Shown here: positions 1-12,100 of the stretch, in pieces
Layout of the letters: every line of letters starts with the position of its first letter
Numbering within the stretch: position 1 is the stretch's first letter
Assembly (NCBI GenBank): GCA_008330645.1
Contig: VLTN01000021.1
Location: forward strand, 62,001-126,000
Origin: Cafeteria roenbergensis
Lineage: Eukaryota; Sar; Bigyra; Bicosoecida; Cafeteriaceae
Direction of reading: 5' to 3'
Length of the DNA stretch: 64,000 bases
Notes under the pieces: generated by a model
Databases searched by the model: none
What the model saw: the letters and a program-made list of their open reading frames with translations, nothing else
Told to the model about the DNA's origin: nothing
Program-made: the position numbers and the translations under genes

Positions 1-381
1 CGCCGGCCAGCTGCGCTCCCTGGGCGCCGCCGCGTCCCACCGCCCCGGCGCCCACGGGCTCGGTGGACACCAACAACCCCGGACTCGCCGCAGACGGCGA
101 CGCCACCCTGCTCGCGCGGGCGCTGTGCGCCAACAGCGCGGCCCTCGTGCTCCCGTCGCCTGCGGAGGACAGGCCGTGCGACGCGGTGTCGGTGACGGAG
201 CCGACGTCGTGCGGGGCGAACCGGCTGTCCCTCGGCTGCTCCGCGCCCAGCGCCGGCCAGCGCTCCAGCCAGGGCCCGGAAGCCGCCGCCACAGCGGGCT
301 GCATCACCATGCGAGCCTGCCCCGACCTGAGCAGAGCTGCCGCCTCGTCCTCGTCCATGAAGCACAGCTCCTCGTCCTCGT

Positions 382-412
<31 letters not shown>

Positions 413-3400
413 GGCTTCCACGTTGCCGCCTTCGTGGTCGGCGTCTGGCCCCGCTTCGTGGCGACCTCGCCCGCCGCCCTCGCCCTCGCCGTACTCGACC
501 GCACCAGCCTGCTCTGCTGCGCCGACCCCACCAAGGCCAGACCGATCACCTGCCCACGTGCCTCGAGGCTCCGCAGGCGGCCAGGCCCCGTGGCCGCCGT
601 CCGGCAGCCCCAGCCTCTCCTTCCCGTCAGCCCCCAGCGACCCCACCACCTCGCCCGTGTCCGGGTCCACCAGCAGCACCTCCTCGTCCTCGCTGCCCTC
701 GTCGGCTCTGCTCTCCTCGCCCGAGTCGCCGCGCGCGCGAGGCTCTGCCACAACGCCGGGTGGGCTCGCCGACTGCGCCGTCTCGCGGCTTCCCGACCGC
801 TCTGCGCGGCTCGGCTTTGCGCGCTTGCGGGTGGGCCTGCCGGATCCGCGCCGGCTTCCCGCGTCGGCCTCTCCTGGGGCGCGCTGGGCGACTGGGCGGC
901 GACCTGGCGACTCGGGCTCGCTCCCGGAGGCCGCGCAGGACGCCGAGCCGCTGCCGCTGCCGCTGCCGCTGGGAGACACGGCGCGCCCGCAGCCATCGCT
1001 CCGGACAGAGCTGCGGAGCGACTCCGAGTCGCTCACCCGCGTCACGCCGCCTGCCCATCCCTCCAGCTCGTCAACACCAGCACGCGCGCTGGCCAGCCGC
1101 CACACGCCCCCCGCCGCCAGAGCCGCGTGCGCCCGCACGCACGGGACTGCCCAGCTGCCCGCAAGGCCGCCGCAAGCACCCCCCGCGAGCACCCACTCCA
1201 GCGGCCCGCGGACCCGTTCCCGCCGCACGCAAATGGCAGCCGCATCGGCTGCAGCCAGGCCAGCCGCATCGGCCGCAGCCACACCGGCCACGCTTGCGCC
1301 CTGCATCGAACTTGCTCCACCAGCTGCGGCAGACGGCCCAGCGCGCTCAGCACCCTCCCGTTCGAAGCCCCCAGCGGCAACCAGCGCCGCAAGCTCCTCT
1401 GCCTCCGCCCACGCGCCCCCCGAGGCAGGAAGGGGCGCATCGCCTCGCGTGGCCCCGCAGCACACTGACCCTAGCGCACGCGAGACCGCTCTGGTGCAGC
1501 TGCTGGCGCAGGCGCGCGTGGCGGCGCCCTGCTCCGGGAGCACCGCGGCACTTGCTGCCCGCTCCAGCTCGCGCATGGCAGCCAGCGCCGCGATGGCGGC
1601 GGGAGGCGCTCGCTGGCGAAGCTCCAGCTGGCTCAGTGCCGCGTGCAGCACCAGAGGCGCGGCCCCAGCCATTGCCTCTGCCGCAGCCATGGCAGCGAGC
1701 TGCAACGCGCCCCACTCCGGCGAGCGCGAAACCGCACCGGTCCGCACACCCGGGCCTCCGCGCCGGATAGTGCCGTCTGCTGCGCCCCGGGCCTCCGGCG
1801 CCTCCCCAGAGGACGCCCCATCCCAGCTCGCATCATCATCCTCGTCCTTCACGTCGTCGTCGTCCGGAGCGGCGACATGGGCAGTGAAGGCGGCAGCGGC
1901 AGCGGCAGTGGAAGCGGCGGTGCCCTGCTCGTCAGCAGCCGCGCCGCCGGCGAGCGGATCCAAAGCAAGCTTGGTCGGCCTGTGACGCGGCGCCTGCTCG
2001 GGGCACCCTTTGTCATCGAAGGGGCATGGCCCACCGGGAGGCGCGGAGGCAGCGCGGAGGACGTTGGCGATGCTGCCGGCGCAGTCGGCCATCAGCGCCA
2101 CTGTGTCGTGGCCCTCGCGGCGCGGGGCCTCTGATGAATCGTTGCCCGCCGTTTGCGCCGCAAGACACCAAAAGCTTCCCACGACAGCCAGGGCTGCTGC
2201 GGCGGATGCTGCGGATGCTTCCAGTCGCCGCTCGGCGTCCGAGCTCCCGCCAGCAGCGAGGCTGCGAGAGGCGGCAGAAGCGACCGCCTGCGCCCGCCCT
2301 GCTAGCACAGCTGCCGCACTTGCCCACTCAAGCGACGACGGCGAATGCGGCCATCGGACATCCACGTTCCGGGCCACCAGGGCGTCTCTCATCTCCGCGA
2401 GAGTCGCGCGCGCGTCGAGGCCGGCCTCCTCGCTGTCTGCGGTGGGCGAGCGAGGCGACCTGGCAGAGCCACTGCGGCCGCGGCCTCTGCCGCGCCCTCT
2501 GCCGCGGCCGCCTCTTCCCCTGCCGCGGCCTCGAGCGCGGCCGCGATGGCCGCCTCTGCCCCCGGCCCGCATGCCAGCCCCGCCTCGGCCGGCCCCGCCC
2601 CTTGAAGCGGGGCCGCCACCGCCACCGCGAGCGCGCCCTCGGGCCCGGGCCGCCGGGGCCGCTCGGGCGGGCGGTCGACGCGCGGAGCCGGTGCGGCTGC
2701 CCGCCCGGCTGTCGAAGTCGGAGTCACTGCCAGACGAGCCTTCTGCGGTAACTGGGGCCGCCTGTCTGGAAGCGCGTCTGGGAGCGTTGCGACCCGACCT
2801 TGGCCGCGCTCCAAGGCGGAACGAGCCGTCATCGCCGCTGCTGCTGCTGCTGTCGTCGCTTTCGCAACTCCGGCTGCCGCTGCTGCTGCTGCTGCTGCCG
2901 TCGCTCTCGCTGCCGCTGCCGCTGCCATCGCTGACGAAGTCGGAATTTTCGTCGCTGCTCGCGTCGCCGTTCGTGTCGGCCCCTGCTGAGCGACGAACAC
3001 GCCCCGCGGTGTTCCCTCCGCTGGCTCGCGCTCGCCCGCTGCCGCCACGCGCGCTGGGGCGGCGCTCCTCGGGCGCGCCCGCCTCCCTGCCCTCGTCTTG
3101 GCCAAGCCCGGGCAGGCGAAGCAAAACGCGCCTCGCCTCGGCCTGAAGCACCAGCGATGCTGTTCGCGCCAGCCAGGCGGCCAGGATCGCCGAACCCCGG
3201 CACAGAGCCATGTCCCCAGATTCGCTCCCCACGGGCTCCAAGAGCGCGGCGACGCTGCCCAGCGGGAGCCCGCGCAGGTCGTCCACGGCCCAGCGCCGCC
3301 CCACCCGGAGCACCGTCGTTTCGGCCAGTGCCAGGTCCCGCGCCGGACTGCTGGCAAACTCGGCAAGCCGCTGTGGCTCTCTGCGGTGGTGGGACAGCGC

Positions 3401-6400
3401 CCACTGGGCCGCCAACCTTGCCTTCGAGAGGGCAGGCGCCGCTCCGCCGAGCGCGACAGACAGCTGAAGCGACGCCGCGCGCGCCCTGCCCGAACTGGCC
3501 TCTCCGTCGACGGACAGCAGCGGCGCCAGCCGGAGACAGGCAAGCTGGATTCCAGCGCGCTGCGGAGCCACCGAAGCCAGCGGGCCGGATGACACCGCCA
3601 GAGCAGCGTCGTCCCCGCCCGCGGCCGTGGCGGGCCCGAACGCCCCGCCGCAGGCTGCCCGCTGCCACTGCAGCACCTTGCAAGCGAGGGCGCGAAACTC
3701 AGCGCTCACTGCCGACGCTGCTTCCTCCCCGTCGGGCGCAGAGACCGAATCGCTGGTCGCAAGCCGCTCCGCCCAAGCGAGGCACGCCCCAGCCGCCGTG
3801 ACAAATGCCGGAATCGACACTGCGCTGAGCCTCGCAGCTGCGGCCCCAAGTGCGCCGCGAGCAGTCTTGGCGGCTTCCCTGGCCAAGCGGCCACTTCTCG
3901 TGCTGCTGCCGCCGCTGCCGCCGCCGCCGCCGGTGGCTGCTCTCCAAGCGTCGGCGGGAACTGCTCCCGCCATTGCCGCTGCCTCCGCCCGCGCCACTGT
4001 GCCGTCGTCGTCGGTGGCAATCACGGCGGCAGCAAGCGACATCAAGCCCCACAAGCAAGCGCACAGCGACTCCACCTCACTCGGATGTACCCCCTCTGCT
4101 CGCCTCAGTGATCCTTGACTTGTCGGTGACCCCGTTCCAGCGCTGCCCGCCGCAGCCAAGGCGCGGCACCACAGCGTGGCGGCCTGCAGGGCTGCTGCAA
4201 CGGCCAGCTCTCCCGCCGAAGCCGATGCCAGCGACGCGTGGGCGCGCGCCGGCGGCCCCCAGCGGTCCGGCTGGCTCAGCAGTGCACCCGTTGCCGCCGC
4301 TCCCCTGGCGGGAGGCAGGCCGGCCCGCTCCAGCGCAGCCTGGCGGCTCGATTCGGCGGCAGCGCACAACCGGCTGGCGTCCTGGGCCCTGGTGTCTGCG
4401 GACCTCGCTGCGGCCACCGCAAGTCCAATTGCGCACTGAGCTGAGCAGGCCAGGGACCGTCGGTCGCCGGGGCGGGCCGCACCAAGCGCCGGAGCTGCCG
4501 ACCTGCCACCGGGGCCGGCGGTGCATGTGCCGCTGCCAGCCCTGCTCTCAGTGCGCCCAGCGCTTGAAGCACACAAGACGCCGCCCCCGGCAGCCGCTGC
4601 CAGCAGGCCGCGCGCTGCCCAGAGGCCGAGCCACGGCAAGGCCATCGGCGCCACGCCGCCATCACCGGCAGCACACCTGTCCGCGGCGGCTCCGGCAAGC
4701 GCCTCCAACACAGCTCGAGACACGCCGCCTACCGCGCTCTCCCTCTGCTCAGGGAGGGCAGACGCATGGCTCCGCGCCGCAGCTCGCCAGTCCCGCTCCC
4801 ACGGGCCCGGCGCCCCCGCAGCCTTGCCAGCCGAAGCACCACCGCCGGAGGAGGGCACCGCCGCCAGCGCTCCGCCTGCGCCCGCCTCGGTGGGAGTCCC
4901 AGTGGCAGCTTCTGGGGGGTCGTGCGGCTCTGCACGCCCTGCCGCCCCGGCTGGGCTCCCCGCTCCGGCTGGGCTCCCCGCTCCGGCTGGGCTCCCCGCC
5001 CCGCCCGCAACAGCAATGTTCATCGCGGCCGCGCGTCCACCAGGGGGCGCTTGCGGCGCCGGCGAGCCGCTGCCGGCGAGCGGACTCGATGCCGCGCTGC
5101 GCACGGCAGAGGTCCCTCCCGACGCGACACTGGGCGAGGAGGGCGCAGCCGTCGAAGCGCCCCCGACGAGGCGCCGAGCCCGCACCCGCACGAGGGCACG
5201 CCTCTGCCGGCGCGCCTCTGCGGCCCGCCGCGCCGCTGGGGAGTCTGCCGCGGCCGTTGTTGCACGCCGGCCGCCCGAGGACGAACTGCTGGCCGCGGAC
5301 GGCGCCGGCAGCCCTGAGCCGGGAGACGAGGCTGCGAACGCGACCCCCTCGAGCTCGCCTGCGTGCAAGGCCTGCAGGAGGCGCCCCGACGTCGGCGGAG
5401 GGCCAGACGTCTCCAGCGCTGCGACGATGGCAGCAGCGTGGCGGAGGGCTGCTGCCGCTGCGGCGGCGCACAGCGCCACCTCCATGGCCTCGGCTGGGGC
5501 TAGCGAGACCGCGGCTGGCTGCGCCCTGCGAGGCACGGACGGCTCGTCGTCCTGCAGAGACCCTGCCCACCCCGGCGGCTCGGCTGCTTCGGCCCCGGCC
5601 GCGACAGGCTGGCCGCCCGCAGAGCTTGACGACGACCCGTCCACTTCCCGCAGACGAAGCACCACCTCTGATGCAGAGGGGGCGGCGGCGTCGGAGGCCA
5701 CGCTGGCCTCCACGGCCCCGCAGAGGGCGGCGGCCAAGCCCTCCCAGGCGCTGGCGGCAGAGCAGCAGGCGAGCGCAGAGAGCGCGGCCCCGGCCTGGGA
5801 GGGACGGGGCCTGTGCCAGCGCGACGCCTTGGCCCCGCCTGGCTCTGCCCTGAGAAACGAAGTGGCCCGCATCACGGCCAGGCACGGCCACTCCCCCGCC
5901 CCTTGCAGCAGAGCCAGCGGAGGCGAGGGCGAGGCCCCTCGGTCTCCGTCCGGGCGCCTGCTGCGCCGGGAGCGACGACTGGGCGACTGGGCGTCGCTGC
6001 CTGGCCCAGCGGTGCTGCTGCCCCCGTCAGCCGCGGCCACGGCGCCGGCATCGGCCGGCGCGGGGAGGGGCGCCCGTCGGCAGATGGTGGCCACGACCGC
6101 CACGGCAGAAAGTGAAGCCGGGGTGCCGGCGGCGGAAGAACTAGCCACGGGAGGCAAGCCCGAGGAGCCCGCCTCGCCGACGAGGGAGAGGCGCAGAGTG
6201 GCAGCCGCCTCGCGCGGCAGCCGCACGGCCACGGCGCCGCGTCGAGCGGCACAGCGGAGGTCACCCGCGCTGGCAGGGCTAGCATGCGCGGAGTGGTCCA
6301 GGTCCGGTGGACCAGCAGCCTGGCGAGCTTCAAGGCCTTGCCGGTCGGACTGCCCCAGTCGAGCGGCTTCGGAGTCAGTCATGCAGTTGCCGCCAAGCAG

Positions 6401-6724
6401 AAGCCCCGACGCTCGGTGCATCGCGTGGGCCGTTGAGCGCTCAGAATCGGCCATCCTAGACCAAAGACGCAGGTCCTCCTGTTCCTGGGGCGCCAGCTGC
6501 ACCCCGTGGGCCGCCCTGGCAGCCTCAAGCGACGGCCTCAACAGGTCGGAAGCAGAGAGCACGGGGGGGGCCGCCTGGAGAGCAGCATACACGGCGGCCC
6601 CCAGGGATCCTGATGTGCCGGCTTGCAGGGAGCCTGCGGGTGCGCCAGGTCCACAGTCGGATGCCTCTAGCGGAGCGGCAGCGGCCAGGAGTTGCGCCAG
6701 TGCGGCGTCCCACGAAGCTGACAT
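1..6724 (-). CDS. Giant Ala-rich low-complexity protein, 3' end outside the window
   Basis: One uninterrupted minus-strand frame runs from an ATG at 6724-6722 off the left edge, at least 2,241 codons with no intron needed. It has no stop inside the window, so a start-to-stop ORF search misses it, and its antisense strand carries several long spurious ORFs. I do not recognise a family. Most of the protein is Ala-rich and probably helical, broken by disordered tracts: three GAGSPA repeats near residue 580, a Ser/Asp-rich block and an Arg/Gly block of RGRG type near residues 1260-1420, and acidic runs (DEDEDEGEGEDEDEDEE) near residue 2110. A possible reading is a large helical-repeat nuclear scaffold with RGG-type RNA- or nucleic-acid-binding tails, but nothing catalytic is visible. 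It shares a short upstream region with the divergent methyltransferase-like gene. I am confident that it is coding and unsure of its role. Confidence 0.7.
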
Positions 6725-7003
6725 GGCGCCCTCCGCGAGCGACGTGGGAAGCTCCACTGCTGCCTGGCGTCGCGGGCGCGTGCGATTTGTGCCCCTGGTC
6801 GGGAGCGACGGCTGCGCGCTGCCGGGTCTCGGGCCGACGCGCTTCTTGTGGCAACATTGTGGGCGTGGCTGCTCCAGGCGGCTCTGCCGGGTCGGCCTCT
6901 CGGTGGCAGCAAACCCCGGGAGGCGCGAGATGAGGGAGCCGCGGCACGCCGGCCGCCTGCAGCGTGGAGGCCCTTGGCATTCGCTTCGGGCACCCAGTCC
7001 GCG
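6725..7003. promoter_or_regulatory. Divergent intergenic region, giant gene / GXMT-like gene
   Basis: 279 bases separate two head-to-head start codons, so this must hold both promoters and both 5' UTRs. I see no TATA-like element. The plus-strand frame stays open upstream of 7004 only through a GTG at 6848, which a eukaryotic gene would not normally use. Confidence 0.4.
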
Positions 7004-8638
7004 ATGCGCCGCCCGCACGTTGCTCACAGGGCAGGGGCCACCGCGGGGCCGTCCGGCCCGGACGGCCCGTCCTCCAAGCACCACGGAAAGCGCAGTTCGG
7101 GCTGGCTCAAGTACATCTTGCCAGTGGCAGCAGTCGGGACGGTGATGCTGCTGATTATGATGTTCATGCCCAAGACCCGGAAGAGCGTTCCGGTTTACCA
7201 GGAGCCGGTGAACGACCTGCTCGACCAGCCAGCCATTTCCCCCGAAGCTGCCTCTCCGATTCCATCACTGCCGCCTTTCGCCGTGGCGCCTCTGGTGCTG
7301 GACCCGAAGGAAGTGCTGGTTGTGTCCGAGCAAGACGAACCTGGCGCGCTTGAGGCGGCGTGGGAAACGCTCGGAGACCCGCGCAGCAAGCCAAACCTTG
7401 CCGACGGCGTGCTGCGCATGCCCGCCGGAATCGGTTCGCGCCTGGACGCCCTCGCCGAAAAGCTGCGGCCGCGGGTCGACCGCTTGCTCCTCGAAGGCCA
7501 GGCGAACCAGTACGGCCTGCCCGTGGGCAACATCCACTTCGGCAAGGACGGAGGCTCGGTGCTGAGCGAGGAGGGTGACGGCACGATTGACAACCCACAC
7601 CTGGCCAAGTCGTCCGAGCCGGGGCTGTGGGACACGGAGCTTATCGACGAGTTCTCGGTGCGCTACCCTTCCGAAGCCCTCTGGTTCGCTGAGATGCTCT
7701 CGGTGATGCGAGCTCTGCGCGTGACCCGGCTGCTTCGCGGCGGCCTCTCGTCCCAGGAGCTCGCCACGGCGCTGACCAAGCCCAAGAACGACCTCGAGGA
7801 GAGGGCGTCGGCCAAGCTTCGGAAGCGGGCGCGCGGCGCCGCCGTCATCAGCTTCGGAGTGCAGGAGGACCTCATGCTGTGGGCGGAGGCCAACCCGGGC
7901 GGGCTCGTGGTGGCGGTGGACGCGGAGCAGTGGTGGGGGGAGACCAACGCGAGGGCCTCGCAGGACTTCATGTCCGCGTGCGAGGAGGCGAGGGTGTGCT
8001 GCGCCGTCGCCCGGGTGCCCTGGCACACCACGCAGAGCAAGGACGGCGACCCGTCCAACATCGGCAAGCAGGCTATGGTGCTGGGGGGCGTGGTGGAGGC
8101 CACCAAGGACGGGTTCAAGGACCTGCACGTCGGCGCAGCGCAGGCCGAGAAGGAGTGCCTCCGCTGGACGGAGGGCCAGGACGGCTCGCTCCCCTGGACC
8201 TTTGACATCGCCATCGTGCGCGCCCCGCACGGGTACAACGCGGCCAGCCCAGGCAGGATGGCTTCCATCGCCACTGCCGCGGCGCTCCTCAGGCCAGGCG
8301 GCCACGTCTTCGTGCGCGACGTCCAGCGCGACCTCGAGCACGAGTGGACGGCCGGGTACTTCGGCTCCGTGCCACGCGCGGCTCTGCCGCCAAAGGGCCA
8401 AGATGCGGTCAAGGCAACCATCGACACCATGGGCGACGTGCACATGCCGCGCTCCCCGGGTGTTCCCGAGTCCATCCCCGCCGTGGCGGGCAGCCCGCAG
8501 TCTTGGACCGCGGCTGGCGTGGACGCGTTTGCCGGCACACCCGACGAGGCCTTCCCCGTTGGAAAGTACCCCTTCCTGGGCATGGCAGAGAAGCTTGCGC
8601 ATTTCCGCGTGCCAGGCCGCGTGCCCAGCAAAGGCTGA
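7004..8638 (+). CDS. GXMT/DUF579-like polysaccharide methyltransferase, type II membrane protein
   Basis: A 544-residue protein. A basic N-terminus is followed by one hydrophobic segment (YILPVAAVGTVMLLIMMFM, about residues 36-54), typical of a type II Golgi signal anchor with a lumenal catalytic domain. The C-terminal half resembles plant glucuronoxylan 4-O-methyltransferases and IRX15 (DUF579): a glycine-containing segment ISFGVQEDLMLWA, an acidic residue after VVAVDAEQWW, then the paired motifs HGYNAASPGRMASIATA and GGHVFVRDV. In known members this domain transfers a methyl group from S-adenosylmethionine to glucuronic acid side chains. Here the substrate is unknown; a cell-surface or secreted glycan is the natural inference. 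I chose the ATG at 7004 because it directly precedes the signal anchor. No intron is needed. It converges on the RELCH-like gene. Confidence 0.78.
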   Translation: MRRPHVAHRAGATAGPSGPDGPSSKHHGKRSSGWLKYILPVAAVGTVMLLIMMFMPKTRKSVPVYQEPVNDLLDQPAISPEAASPIPSLPPFAVAPLVLDPKEVLVVSEQDEPGALEAAWETLGDPRSKPNLADGVLRMPAGIGSRLDALAEKLRPRVDRLLLEGQANQYGLPVGNIHFGKDGGSVLSEEGDGTIDNPHLAKSSEPGLWDTELIDEFSVRYPSEALWFAEMLSVMRALRVTRLLRGGLSSQELATALTKPKNDLEERASAKLRKRARGAAVISFGVQEDLMLWAEANPGGLVVAVDAEQWWGETNARASQDFMSACEEARVCCAVARVPWHTTQSKDGDPSNIGKQAMVLGGVVEATKDGFKDLHVGAAQAEKECLRWTEGQDGSLPWTFDIAIVRAPHGYNAASPGRMASIATAAALLRPGGHVFVRDVQRDLEHEWTAGYFGSVPRAALPPKGQDAVKATIDTMGDVHMPRSPGVPESIPAVAGSPQSWTAAGVDAFAGTPDEAFPVGKYPFLGMAEKLAHFRVPGRVPSKG

Positions 8639-9127
8639 GGCTGCGCCGGTGTCGGCGAGGCGCCTTGCGCGAGGCGGGAGAGCGACGACGAAACGCCACG
8701 CCTCTGGGGGGGGGGAACCTGTCGCCCAATGTGCTGGATTGGCATTCGGCGGCGGGTGTGGAAGTGGCGGGGAGCGCGGGGCGGCTGGGCGAGGACGGGC
8801 CGATCAGCAACTCTCGCGCTCAGGCAAACGAGCGGGGACGGCGCGCAGTTCGTGAGCGCTGGAGCAGGGGCAGTTCAGCCGAGCCTTGAATCATGCAAGT
8901 TCGTGAAGCCCTGCACATAACTCTGCACACAGATTGAGCAAAGTCGCCCTCCAACCCCGTCCAGGAGCCACCCGTCCAGGAGCCACCCGCCCAGCTGCCC
9001 GAGCCCAGGGATGTTTCGTTGAAGCCCGCAGCGAGCACCAGCAGCGCCCCAAACCGGACCGCTCGAACCCCCCTGCCCCCCCCCTTTTGTGTTCTTCCCG
9101 GCCGCTGCCCAGCGGCTGCCGTTGCGC
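8639..9127. other. Convergent intergenic region with a 15-bp tandem repeat
   Basis: 489 bases lie between two stop codons. A perfect 15-bp direct repeat (ccgtccaggagccac) occupies 8957-8971 and 8972-8986. There are short G and C homopolymers at 8706-8714 and 9076-9084. I see no gene and no canonical AATAAA signal. Confidence 0.5.
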
Positions 9128-12100
9128 CTACCGCTGGCCGCGGTTCAGGAAGGACCTGGCGTTGCTGATCCCGCCCCGCAGCCTGCCAAAGACGCCCTGC
9201 TTGCCCCCAGTCGGCGCGTCGTCGGGGACGAACGGAACGGGACCGCTGTCGTGGTCAGCCCCTGTCGCTGCGGCCGCCGCGCCGGAGGCCGGCTCAGGCT
9301 GCGGGCCGCCGCTGAGGAAGTCGGCGAGAGATGTCTCCTCTCCCACGGGCGCGGACGCCGCCGCAGGGGCCTTGCCTGGCCCGGCGGATGCCTTGGCAGG
9401 CGCCCCGGCTCCGCGACCGCTACCCGGTGCCGGGTCCTGCGCCGCGGAGCCCACGGTGCGGGAGCTGGGCTGGCGCGAGTGAGACCCTGGCGAGCTCGCC
9501 CCGCTGGCGTCGCTGGCCGCCCTCTCCGCGCGCGAAGCCGCAGCGGAGCTCCCGGGGACGTGGCCCCCTGGGGGGTGCTCCGTCAAGGCGTCCCCCATGG
9601 TGGCGAGGGCCATGCCTCGGTACCCGTCGTCGAGGATGCCCACGCGCCGCCCCTCGCCCTTGTCTCCGAGCACCGCCTCGCAGACGGAGCGCCACACCGC
9701 CAGTGACTCGGCCGCCATCGACGGCGCAGAGGGGGCGAAGGAGCGGAGCGCCTCGGCGCACGCGGTGGCCACCTCCTCGATGTCGTCCCAGACAGCGCCG
9801 CCCCAGGGCGCCGCGCCCTGGACAGCCGCGTCGCGCGAGCGGCGGGCGGCTGCAGCTGCGGCTGCTGTGAGCTCCGGGTCGTCCTGCTCGGGCTCGTCGT
9901 CGACCGCAAACTGGGCGGCGAGGCCGGGGGCGGCGCTCCCCGTGACGGCGATGACGGCCGCTTCGCCCCCGATCTGGCGGCACGCGTCGATCATCGCCTC
10001 GTGGCCGGCAGAGGCGGCGTCGAGCATGGCCGTTGACACCTCGATCACGCGGTCGAGCAGCGGGCCGTCGCGGGTGGAGGGTGCTGCGCGCGGCACGGCG
10101 CGGGCAAACCCGCGCATCGCCTCGAGCACAACGCTCTTGGGGCCCCTGGCAATGGCGCCCGCAGCCGCCGTCCCCGCCGCCTTGAGGAGGGGGCCGGGCT
10201 GGTGGGTGGCGAAGAGGGACGCGGCGCCGCGGACGGCCGCGCGGCGCACCCGGGCGTCGTCGTCGGCGCAGAGGGAGGTGAGGATGGGGAGCGCAGAGCC
10301 CATCATGGCAGCCTCGGGCACGGCGGAGGCGGCCAGCAGGCCGCCCACGGTGGCCCCCACGGCCTCCCGTGTGAGGGGGTCGCTGTTTGTGGCCACGCGC
10401 TGGAGCACAGCCAGCACTGCCGAGGCGGCGAGGGGGCTGCCTGCGCACGCCGACGCAACCGCAGCCTCGACGTGCGGGCGCTGGGCGGACCCCCAGCCGC
10501 CCCTCCCCTGCACCGGGAGCACGAGCAGCGAGCGGAGCGTGGCCATGAGGAGGGGGCGGGGGAGGCGCGGGGAACCGAGGAGGCCGGAACCGATGGCCGG
10601 CAGAAGCGCCTCTGCCAGCCGGACGCCGGCGCCCTGGCAGGAGCCCGGCTTGGCACGCGCCCACTCCAGCTCCGGGACCAGCTGCCACCAGCCGCGCCAG
10701 GTCCGGGAGGCGTCCCCGCCTGCCGCAGCCACGTCGGACGAGCGGGAGACGCAGGCGCTGCCCTGGCCTGCCGCCCACGCCCGCCCCCCGCTGACGGTGC
10801 CCAGCATCACCTGCGCCATGAGAATGGCGTCGGCTGGAAGGCCGGCTCCCTTGCGCAGGCCGAGGGCCGCCACGGCCTTGGCCGCCGCGACTGCTACCGG
10901 CGGGCCCGACGTTGCGTCGTCGGCGGAGAAGGGTGCGCCGTCGTCGCCTGGCCCGTCCTCTGCCGGGCGGGCGGGCAGTCCGATTGCCCAGTGGAGCACG
11001 GGCCGCACGGCGCGGGCCGCAAACGAGGTGCCAAACACGTCGGTGGCGACGCGGAGCGAGCTGGCAGCGGCCGCGCGAACGCGCCGGCCAGCGGCGGTGG
11101 AGGGCGAGGCGCGGCCGGCAGCCGCCAAGATTCCCGCGCACATCACGGTGCGCACGAAGCGCCGAAGCGCCGGCCAGGCGATGTGATACCCGGGCTTGGA
11201 CGCCTCGCCGGCACCGCCGCTGGATGAGGCCAGGCGCTGCGGGACGGGCTCCCAGCCGTCGCCGCTGCGCCGGGCGAGCAGGGCCTCCCCGCCCAGCAGC
11301 GCTGCGAGCACGTCAGCTTGGCGCCGCAGGTGCCGTGCCTGCCCAGGGGAGGGCTCCCCGCCCTCGTCGCCGGCGTCGCCAGCCTCGTCGCCCATGACCG
11401 CCGTGCCCGCCTGCAGCTCTCCCTCGCGGGCGTCAGCCGACGCGCCCTCGCGCGATGAGGCCGCGGGCCCATCGGCGCCGGTGTCCGATCCGGGGGGCGC
11501 GAGCACCACGCCCTTGCCCGCTTCTCCCGCGAGGCGCGCGATGACGACGTCGACCACGCCGCTGGACTCGTCCGCCGGGCCCAGGCTGCTGACCGCGTAC
11601 CCATCGAGCAGCACGAGCCGACGCAGTGCCGGCATCAGGCTGGCCAGCGCGCGAAGCAGACACGCCGCCTCCGCGGCAGCCGCCTCTGGGTCGCGCCCTG
11701 AGGAAGCGGCGCCCCTTGCTGTGTCGTTGATCGAGGCAGCAAGCCTGCCCACGATGGCGGGCAACAGGGCGTCGTCGCCCGCCGCGTCTGCGGCGGCCGC
11801 GGACGAGTCCTCCGCCGCTTCGCCGTCCTCCTCCCCGTCCTCGTCCTGGTGACTGCTCCCGTCCTCGTCCTCCCCCCCGTCCTCGCCCTTGGCAGCCGCT
11901 GCGGTGGTGCCGTGGCGGCCATCTGCCCCAGAGGCGCCCGCGCCGCCTGCCTGTGCCCCCGAGCGCGCAGCGCTGCCGCGGCGCTTGGGCTGCGCCGGTG
12001 CGTGAACCTGCATGAGGTCGGCCTGGCCCCACAGGCTCCCAAGGCGGTGCGCCAGCGCCAGCATGGCGGGCAGCAGCCGGCCCGTTGCCAGCAGCGGCAG

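Noticed and set aside
63-1985. Long plus-strand ORF (640 codons), Ser/Ala/Pro-rich
   Set aside because: It is antisense to the uninterrupted giant minus-strand frame; its Ser runs are the complement of Asp/Glu codons there.
4521-7145. Plus-strand ORF of 874 codons
   Set aside because: It is antisense to the giant gene and crosses its start codon and the divergent promoter. Composition is typical of a shadow frame in GC-rich DNA.
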